A DNA stretch of 7,950 nt from CAJQND01 sp051010055 (GTDB taxonomy: Bacteria > Pseudomonadota > Alphaproteobacteria > Rhizobiales > CAJQND01): NCBI GenBank assembly GCA_051010055.1, contig JBPCVY010000288.1, positions 1 through 7,950 of the forward strand, in the 5' to 3' direction. The notes beneath the pieces were generated by a model. It did no database searches, was not told where the DNA came from, and saw nothing but the letters and a program-made list of their open reading frames with translations. The position numbers were made by a program, and so were the translations under genes. Shown one piece after another: positions 7,914 to 7,950 of the stretch (position 1 is its first letter; every line of letters begins with the position of its first letter).

Positions 7914-7950
7914 ATTATGCAACGATCAACTTGTCCTCACTCGGTTCCCT

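Noticed and set aside
7405..7915. Open frames over the RNA region (plus 7405-7710, minus 7915-7616, minus 7688-7473)
   Set aside because: They are rich in Arg, Pro, Ser and Cys, show no domain, lack ribosome binding sites and lie across the hairpins, so they look like chance frames.

Overview
The window looks like an alphaproteobacterial chromosome segment, probably from the Hyphomicrobiales (Rhizobiales) or a related lineage. The evidence is moderately high GC coding DNA, DmdC-type acyl-CoA dehydrogenase and histone-deacetylase-family genes next to xseB, and short palindromic intergenic repeats of a type that, from memory, is common in that group. No rRNA, tRNA or CRISPR array was found.

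Positions 1-1767 hold two minus-strand genes read leftward. A full-length Sua5-type threonylcarbamoyl-AMP synthase (tRNA t6A synthesis) is followed after 38 bases by an FAD-linked D-2-hydroxyacid dehydrogenase that runs off the left edge. A 130-base divergent intergenic region separates this pair from a plus-strand run of four tightly spaced genes (1898-5979). These are a DmdC-type acyl-CoA dehydrogenase, a histone-deacetylase-fold amidohydrolase overlapping it by 4 bases, the exonuclease VII small subunit xseB, and a SAM-dependent methyltransferase. Overlap and spacing suggest one transcript, but the functions are mixed: acyl-CoA oxidation, deacylation, DNA repair and methylation.

After 5979 the character changes. 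From 5980 to about 7300 the DNA is visibly AT-richer. It carries a broken gene (about 6181-7115) whose parts still read as one hypothetical-protein family, possibly DUF4238-like. One base is missing near 6365 and at least two in-frame stops interrupt it.

From 7305 to the right edge the DNA is GC-rich and dense in inverted repeats. First comes a pair of related palindromic repeats facing each other (7305-7344 and 7370-7411). Then follows a run of small hairpins, including a cUUCGg tetraloop, which ends in a roughly 19-bp stem followed by a T-run. With a plausible -10 element at 7456, this reads best as a structured noncoding RNA of about 390 nt on the plus strand that I cannot assign to a known class. 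It is the most interesting item in the window.
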